Part shown: piece by piece, positions 22,628 through 27,680 of the stretch | Numbering within the stretch: position 1 is the first letter of the stretch | Layout of the letters: each line of letters begins with the position of its first letter | From: an uncultured Prevotella sp. | GTDB taxonomy: Bacteria; Bacteroidota; Bacteroidia; Bacteroidales; Bacteroidaceae | Assembly: GCA_900543155.1 (NCBI GenBank) | Contig: UQQN01000025.1 | Location: forward strand, 1 to 27,680 | Reading direction: 5' to 3' | DNA: 27,680 nucleotides | Notes under the pieces: generated by a model | Told to the model about the DNA's origin: nothing | Database searches by the model: none | The model's input: the letters and a program-made list of their open reading frames with translations, nothing else | Program-made: the position numbers and the translations under genes

Positions 22628-24126
22628 TGTCTGGTCGATTGTCTTGCTAAAAACGTAAACACATGATCCATATCGGGCTGATTAAGTTGGCGTTTCAGTT
22701 CGTCGGGTGTTCCCATTGCCATTATCTTGCCGTCCACCATAATGGAGATGCGGTCGCAATACTCAGCCTCGTCCATATAATGAGTGGTGACGAAGACCGT
22801 AATGCCACGGTCGGCAGCGTCGTATATGAGTTGCCAGAACTGGCGACGCGTGGCAGGATCCACTCCTCCCGTAGGTTCGTCGAGGAATACAATTTCGGGT
22901 TCATGGAATATGCTTACAGAGAACGCCAGTTTCTGCTTCCATCCCAACGGCAGACTTGCGACGATGTCGTCGCCATGTTCAGCGAATTTGAGTTCTGTAA
23001 GAAGGTGGTTGGTCTTGCGCTTTATGTCGCTCTCACTCATGCCATAGATACCAGCAAACAGGCGTATGTTCTCCTTTACGGTCAGGTCTTCGTAGAGGGC
23101 AAACTTCTGACTCATATATCCTATGTGCTTTTTTATCTGCTCATACTCGGTGGCGATGTCGCAGCCTGCCACCCTCCCACTACCGCTTGTAGGCTGATTC
23201 AATCCCGTAAGGATGTGCATAGCCGTGGTCTTGCCCGCACCATTGGCTCCCAAGAATCCGAATATCTCGCCTCGCTTTACCGAGAAAGATATGTCGTCGA
23301 CAGCACGGAACGATCCGAAGGCTTTCACCAGGTGCTCCACTTCGATGGAGTTTGCATAGCTTTCTTCTGCCATCGGCAACTGGCTGTTCGCACATTTCTG
23401 ATGGCTTATTCCAGGCGGATTAAACACATCCTTGAATTGCTCCAATACCGTCTCGGGGCTTCCCGTTGCTTTTATCATACCTTCTTGCAGAAAAGCAATG
23501 CGGTCGCAGCGTTGCACTTCGTCAATATAAGGAGTGGATGCTATGATGGTGATGCCACGCCTACGCAACCCACCGAGCATATCCCAGAACTCCTTTCGGC
23601 TCACGGGATCAACACCCGTAGTGGGTTCGTCGAGCAACAAGATGCTTGGCTTATGAATCAAGGCGCAGCAGAGGGCAAGCTTCTGCTTCATACCTCCCGA
23701 CAACGCTCCTGCTTTACGTTTACGGAAAGGTTCGATTTGTTGGTATATGGCTTTGATATTGTCGTATTCTGCTTCTACGGTGGTGGCGAAGAGTGTGGCA
23801 AAGAATTTCAGATTCTCTTCCACAGAAAGGTCTTGATAGAGCGAAAAGCGTCCGGGCATATATCCCACGCATTTCCTTATATCTTTCATGCTGGCAATCA
23901 CATCATAGCCATCCACTGACACTCTTCCCGCCTCAGGCAGCAGCAGCGTGGCAAGGATGCGGAAAAGCGTGGTCTTGCCAGCACCGTCAGGACCGATAAG
24001 TCCGAACACCTCGCCTTTATGCACCGAGAAACTGACATCGTGCAAAGCCTCCACCTTGCCATAATGTTTTGACACATGGCTAACTTCAATAACCTTATCC
24101 ATATTCACACAATAAACATTTGACAT
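22624..24126 (-). CDS. Fused double ABC ATPase with one degenerate site
   Basis: The 500-residue protein holds two nucleotide-binding domains. NBD1: Walker A GPDGAGKTT (45-53), signature LSGGM (142-146), Walker B LLLDE (to Glu167), but no Q-loop Gln (MPGRF) and no H-loop His (ASTPYIDE). NBD2: Walker A GANGAGKTT (293-301), Q-loop Gln340, Walker B Glu417 and H-loop THYMDE are intact, but the signature is LPLGW. In a head-to-tail dimer this gives one consensus site (NBD2 Walker with NBD1 LSGGM) and one degenerate site. It is RbbA/YhiH-like without the fused permease. The start is coupled to the HlyD gene by a TGATG overlap, and Met9 (24102) is an alternative. Confidence 0.9.
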   Translation of the reverse strand: MSNVYCVNMDKVIEVSHVSKHYGKVEALHDVSFSVHKGEVFGLIGPDGAGKTTLFRILATLLLPEAGRVSVDGYDVIASMKDIRKCVGYMPGRFSLYQDLSVEENLKFFATLFATTVEAEYDNIKAIYQQIEPFRKRKAGALSGGMKQKLALCCALIHKPSILLLDEPTTGVDPVSRKEFWDMLGGLRRRGITIIASTPYIDEVQRCDRIAFLQEGMIKATGSPETVLEQFKDVFNPPGISHQKCANSQLPMAEESYANSIEVEHLVKAFGSFRAVDDISFSVKRGEIFGFLGANGAGKTTAMHILTGLNQPTSGSGRVAGCDIATEYEQIKKHIGYMSQKFALYEDLTVKENIRLFAGIYGMSESDIKRKTNHLLTELKFAEHGDDIVASLPLGWKQKLAFSVSIFHEPEIVFLDEPTGGVDPATRRQFWQLIYDAADRGITVFVTTHYMDEAEYCDRISIMVDGKIMAMGTPDELKRQLNQPDMDHVFTFLARQSTRQ

Positions 24127-25022
24127 CAGAATTTCACTTCACCATACATTCCTATCTTGACGTTTCCATCGTTTCTGACAGCCACCTTGACAGCGTACAC
24201 CAAGTCAGCTCGCTCATCGTCCGTAAGAATTGTCTTCGGCGTGAATTCTGATTTTGAAGAAATCCACGTTACTTTGCCCATGTATTCCTTTTTCTGCTGT
24301 CCGCCATAATCGGCGAAGACCTTCACCTGCTGACCTATCTTCACCTTTTCCAACTGTGCCGAAGTGACATAAGCACGCAGATACATATGGCTGATGTCTG
24401 CAATCTTGAAGAGCGGTTTGCCCACAGATGCATATTCGCCTTGCTCCATGTATTTTTCGAGCACTGTGCCCGAGATGGGCGAAGTGATATGGCATTTGCG
24501 CAACTGGTCTGCCACCTGTAGTTTCTGCACATCGGCTGTGCCCATCTGTGCGTTCAGACTATTAGTGGACGTGTTGAGCGAAGACAGTTGTGCCTCCAAC
24601 TGTCGCTCCAACACTTGCATCTGACTTCGTGCGTCGTCAAGAGTCTTGCGGTTGGCTGCACCCTCCTTTACCAATGCTGCAAATCTGTCGTATTCTTCAC
24701 GTGCCTTAGCCAGTTGCTGTCGGGTGGTAGCCACCTGCTTCACCATATCGGGGCGCTGCGAAGCATACACCATCTTTGTGGCTCCTATCTGCCGAGCCTT
24801 CAGATAGAGCTGAACGGTATCAACAAGTCCCACCTGTTTGCCTGCCTCAACATTGTCGCCTTCATTGATGTTGAAGTTCAAGAGCGTTCCGTTCTGCTCT
24901 GCCGAAACGGTAATCTCGGTTGCCTCAAACGTTCCCGTCGCATCATATTCTTTCTCACTATTACCGCATGATGCCAAGCCTACGAGCGTAAGCATCAAGC
25001 CCAAAATATAAACCTTATTCAT
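24126..25022 (-). CDS. HlyD-family membrane fusion lipoprotein
   Basis: The 298-residue lipoprotein (lipobox LASC, Cys19) has a first lipoyl half (EITVSAEQNGTLLNFNINEGDNVEAGKQVG), a coiled-coil hairpin at about 80-160 (QLAKAREEYDRFAALVKEGAANRKTLDDARSQ), a second lipoyl half (ITSPISGTVLEKYMEQGEYASVGKPLFKIAD) and a beta-barrel region (VKIGQQVKVFADYGG). It should bridge the inner-membrane ABC transporter and TolC. Its start overlaps the end of tolC by 8 nt. The order TolC, HlyD, ATPase, permease, permease is a standard tripartite ABC-type exporter. Confidence 0.9.
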   Translation of the reverse strand: MNKVYILGLMLTLVGLASCGNSEKEYDATGTFEATEITVSAEQNGTLLNFNINEGDNVEAGKQVGLVDTVQLYLKARQIGATKMVYASQRPDMVKQVATTRQQLAKAREEYDRFAALVKEGAANRKTLDDARSQMQVLERQLEAQLSSLNTSTNSLNAQMGTADVQKLQVADQLRKCHITSPISGTVLEKYMEQGEYASVGKPLFKIADISHMYLRAYVTSAQLEKVKIGQQVKVFADYGGQQKKEYMGKVTWISSKSEFTPKTILTDDERADLVYAVKVAVRNDGNVKIGMYGEVKF

Positions 25023-26253
25023 TGTTGATGTTCTTTTGTCTGTATATTTCCTTTAATAACTGTATCTCGTGCATTGCCTTCTGTGCTCTGGCAAGGCTGA
25101 CGGCGTTGATGTCGCTCACCAGCTCGTTCACGCTTTTCGTGCCAAGCTCCACCTTGCGGTCGCTCTTGCCACGTATGCTTTCGCGTAGTCTGACTATCTC
25201 TTCGTCTTTCTCAATCTGGCGCTTCAGCGAAGCGATGGCTCCGTTAGCCTCCTCGTTCTGCAACCGATTGTTGAAGAGAAACACTTCCCGCTGCGAATCG
25301 TTTATTTGGCGTTGCACCTCTATTTTCCTGATATCGTTCTTGCGAGTGTAAAGCGCACCGATGTTCCAGGAAACGGAGACACCTGCCACCATCATCCCGT
25401 TGTTAAGCATATCGCTCATCTTGCTATGAACCATTCCCATACCGAAGATGCCTACCGTTGGACGCAGCTGGGTGTTAAGCTGTTTGCGCTGTGCATCAAG
25501 GAGCAGATTCTGTGATGCGTAGTATTTGAGCTCCGGACGATTCACATTTGCTCTGACATACCCTTGTGCCGGTTTCTCCAACGTCTCAGCAGCTGCCGCC
25601 AAATCCTTTCCGACGAAAACGCCCAGCATCCTAAGGTAACTCTGGCGTGAAGCAAGAAGTGATTCGTTCTGCTGCTCGGCTTTCAACCTTTCCACAAGAA
25701 TGGCGTCCAAGTCGGTTTGATTGGCAATGCCTCCTGTCATCATGCTGCGTATGGTCTGCTCGCTTGTTGCAAGGTCTTTCTGCAACAATGCGTTTTGTTC
25801 AAGTTGCTCGTCCAATAGCAGAATGCTGAAAAACAGCTGGTCAACCTGTTCGTTGATGGCGTACATCGAAACATCCAGTTGCTGCTTCTGCACTTGGCTT
25901 TCAGCCCAAACCACCTTTTTGCGTGCCGCAATCTGTCCACCGTCATACACACTCTACTTTATCATCACAGAAGCGTTGGCCATGAAGTTGTTCATGTCCA
26001 TTCCCGCCTGCTCCATTTTTTTGTCTGACTTCAAGATATCCGTAAAGCCGTATGCTCCAGCCGAAATGCTGACCTGCGGAAGCCACCCTTTCATCACGTT
26101 GTCAAGAGTGAAGTCGCGGCTCTGCTCAATCATACGGTATTGCCGGATGGCAGGATAGTTGTCGCGTGCCATGCTGCGGGCTTCATTTAACGACAATGCA
26201 TGGACGGCAACAGGCAATAAAATCATTGCCAATAAAAAAAACTTACGTGTCAT
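25015..26253 (-). pseudogene. TolC-family outer-membrane efflux protein, interrupted by an amber codon
   Basis: The frame is one continuous TolC-like sequence of 412 codons with a signal peptide (MTRKFFLLAMILLPVAVHA), then LNEARSMARDNYPAIRQYR, but codon 100 is TAG (25954-25956). The text reads ASVMIK-stop-SVYDGGQIAARKK. In TolC proteins this place is usually Q(x)(x)YDGG, so a CAG to TAG change explains it. Both halves are otherwise intact and remain in the same frame, so the lesion looks recent or is an error. Re-initiation could only use a GTG at 25950, which would lack a signal peptide. It heads the efflux operon, so loss would leave the exporter without its own outer-membrane duct unless another TolC serves. 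Confidence 0.8.
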
Positions 26254-26281
26254 ATTTCATTGTTTTGTTTGCTTTCGTTTG

Positions 26282-26310
26282 CAAAGATAAAGCTATACTA
26301 CGAAAACAAC
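26282..26310 (-). promoter_or_regulatory. Promoter of the efflux operon
   Basis: On the minus strand TATCTTTG (26289 to 26282) fits TAnnTTTG and lies 28 nt before the tolC start codon. GTTG (26310 to 26307) is a -33 candidate with a 17-nt spacer, slightly short. Confidence 0.65.
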
Positions 26311-26336
26311 ATTATCCTTAAATAGGGAGATATGTT

Positions 26337-26363
26337 CTTTTTGTTCGATTTATGCACAAAAAG
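26337..26363. promoter_or_regulatory. Candidate operator between tolC and the AraC-type regulator
   Basis: A perfect 8-bp inverted repeat, CTTTTTGT (26337-26344) and ACAAAAAG (26356-26363), with an 11-nt spacer sits in the divergent intergenic region. Half-site centres are 19 bp apart, close to two helical turns. It is a plausible binding site for the adjacent regulator, though the AT-richness allows chance. Confidence 0.4.
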
Positions 26364-26386
26364 AGCTATATAACAGAATTTATCAT

Positions 26387-26394
26387 TATCTTTG
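26387..26394 (+). promoter_or_regulatory. -7 element of the AraC-type regulator gene
   Basis: TATCTTTG fits TAnnTTTG and lies 28 nt before the start codon, the same sequence and distance as on the tolC side. No clear -33 TTTG is at the expected position. Confidence 0.55.
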
Positions 26395-26422
26395 CGTTCG
26401 AAATCATACAAATAGAACATCT

Positions 26423-27325
26423 ATGAATACAAATATGAAGCAACCAAAACGTCTCACACTACAGACAATGTTCGATACGTTCAATCAGCAGAACATGTTT
26501 CCGTCGCAGTTCTTATTCAAGGAAGGCTTCGGAATAGTTATTGACATGAACGATTTTCTGAAGCCGTTCATTCTCTCCAACCAATGTCCGTATCTGCTGG
26601 AAGATTACCGCATGGGTATTGTAAAACGTGGACATATGCGTGGAATCATCAACCTACAAGAGTACACTATTGAAGCAGGGAACATAGTGTTCATAACGCC
26701 CAGCACCATCGTTGAGCCAATAGAGATAAGCCACGATTTTCAGTTGACGGGTATGGGCATCCCTGCAGATGTCTTTCATCTTATACATCTCGGCAAACTT
26801 CCGAATCTTTTCAATGGAATTTTGAAGAATGGCATTATGTCTGTTACGGAAAACGAAGGACAGCTTCTTGACAATATGTTCAGATTACTATACGAAATAG
26901 CCGCTAACAGCAAAACAGACGATGCTGTTCGCAATATGGTAAGTACCATCACAGCTTATTACAACGAACTGTTTGTCAGTCAACAGCCATCAACAACATC
27001 TCAACGATCAACACAGAAAGCAATGTTCGACCGTTTTATTGATCTTGTAAACAAGCATTGCAGAGAGCAACGCCACTTATCCTTCTATGCTGAGAGGATT
27101 TGTGTCACCGAACGCTATTTAGGTACTATTGTGCGTCAGGTAAGTGGCGTTACTGCTAAGGAATGGATAGACAAAGCCGTTATAACCGCAGCTAAAGTGA
27201 TGCTTCGCCATACCAATAAAACTGTGGCAGAAATAGCAGACAACTTAAATTTTCCGAATCCAAGTTTTTTCTGTAAGTATTTTAAAAGAATCACAGGGAA
27301 AACTCCACAGGATTGTCGTTTTTGA
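26423..27325 (+). CDS. AraC-family transcriptional regulator
   Basis: The 300-residue protein has an N-terminal cupin-like sensor region (about 60-110, with VKRGHMRGIINLQEYTIEAGNIVFITP) and a C-terminal double HTH (about 212-300): HLSFYAERICVTERYLGTIVRQVSGVTAKEWID, then TVAEIADNLNFPNPSFFCKYFKRITGKTPQDCR, the second being the highly conserved AraC helix. Divergent placement makes it the probable regulator of the efflux operon. The effector is unknown. Met5 is an alternative start. Confidence 0.9.
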   Translation: MNTNMKQPKRLTLQTMFDTFNQQNMFPSQFLFKEGFGIVIDMNDFLKPFILSNQCPYLLEDYRMGIVKRGHMRGIINLQEYTIEAGNIVFITPSTIVEPIEISHDFQLTGMGIPADVFHLIHLGKLPNLFNGILKNGIMSVTENEGQLLDNMFRLLYEIAANSKTDDAVRNMVSTITAYYNELFVSQQPSTTSQRSTQKAMFDRFIDLVNKHCREQRHLSFYAERICVTERYLGTIVRQVSGVTAKEWIDKAVITAAKVMLRHTNKTVAEIADNLNFPNPSFFCKYFKRITGKTPQDCRF

Positions 27326-27372
27326 TTCTTGAGAATATAGATTTGTTAAATCTTAGCCACATTTGTGATATA

Positions 27373-27680
27373 TTATCGTCTTAGCCCTCTTTTTCTTATT
27401 GGCTTCATCATCTTTGTCGCCTGTCGCAAGCATCGTCTTATCCATTCTATCTCATCTTCATCCTTCTCACGTCCCCAATCCTTGGTATCGCTACCGCCGC
27501 CACCTTGGCTTTCAGCAAAGTTGGTAGCCTCGTTGATGTAGCCTACATACAGGTACATAGCACAATAGATGATTTTGTCGCCATAATTAATGAAGTCCAT
27601 TGCAAAGCTATCATCAAAGAGGCTACTGTCGTGAATGCTCGTCATACGAGGATAGATGTCTGCTATCTCTGCCAACGCCT
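27373..27680 (-). CDS. Unrecognised protein, C-terminal part, cut by the window edge
   Basis: The frame stays open to the last base, so the N-terminus lies outside the window. The visible 100 residues contain an aromatic stretch (YGDKIIYCAMYLYVGYINEATNFAES), a poly-Gly linker (QGGGGS), an acidic segment (KDEDEIEWIRRC) and a basic end (MMKPIRKRGLRR). The Gly-rich linker and basic tail remind me of C-termini in Bacteroidales mobile-element proteins such as relaxases, but this is a weak impression and I do not assign a function. Confidence 0.5.
   Translation of the reverse strand, partial: ALAEIADIYPRMTSIHDSSLFDDSFAMDFINYGDKIIYCAMYLYVGYINEATNFAESQGGGGSDTKDWGREKDEDEIEWIRRCLRQATKMMKPIRKRGLRR

Noticed and set aside
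22663..23919. 418-codon open frame on the plus strand opposite the double ATPase gene
   Set aside because: It is fully antisense to a protein with complete ABC motifs, has no recognisable domain and no promoter. It arises from the codon usage of the real gene.
25954..25956. TAG recoded as an amino acid throughout the genome
   Set aside because: The regulator gene at 12184-13140 ends in TAG at a natural C-terminus, so TAG acts as a stop here. A point mutation or base error is simpler.

Overview
The window looks like a chromosomal segment of a Bacteroidales bacterium, most likely Prevotella or a close relative. The grounds are TAnnTTTG-type -7 promoter elements ahead of several genes, tandem BspA-type leucine-rich-repeat proteins, a coaX / outer-membrane protein / lptC cluster of the kind found in this order, many lipoproteins with SPII-like signals, and Prevotella-like intergenic repeats. 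No rRNA, tRNA or CRISPR array was recognised.

Layout. 1-451 holds hairpins and repeat pieces, including a clear terminator for the next gene. 452-3324 (minus) carries an exported papain-fold C1 peptidase and an M24 aminopeptidase P. 3532-5011 (plus) carries a patatin-like phospholipase and an AT-rich four-helix membrane protein. 5204-11923 (minus) is a six-gene envelope operon: a lysine-rich exported mini-protein, a beta-barrel, a circularly permuted imelysin lipoprotein, a di-heme DUF1111 lipoprotein, an OprO/P-like porin and a mono-heme CxxCH lipoprotein. Divergent from it, 12184-13140 encodes a regulator that fuses a YtfE/RIC-like hemerythrin di-iron domain to a LuxR-type helix-turn-helix. 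The shared intergenic region carries three AGTGGGTA elements about 30 bp apart, one of them part of a palindrome abutting the regulator's -33 element. 13281-16276 (minus) is coaX, an outer-membrane protein and lptC, with a MITE-like palindrome inside the cluster and a promoter-bearing repeat array upstream. 16964-19706 (minus) has two tandem BspA-like LRR genes, the upstream one lacking its 5' end. 19707-20400 is a scar region with the C-terminal remnant of a DUF4143-type ATPase. 20459-26253 (minus) is a tripartite efflux operon (TolC, HlyD, fused double ATPase, two ABC-2 permeases) whose tolC is broken by one in-frame amber codon. A divergent AraC-type regulator follows (26423-27325), and an unrecognised gene runs off the right edge.

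The most interesting unit is the operon plus regulator at 5204-13140. My reading, which is inference, is that a di-iron protein senses NO, O2, redox state or iron through a hemerythrin domain and controls a set of outer-membrane channels, an imelysin (a family linked to iron uptake) and heme lipoproteins that could handle iron or another redox-active substrate at the cell surface or in the periplasm.
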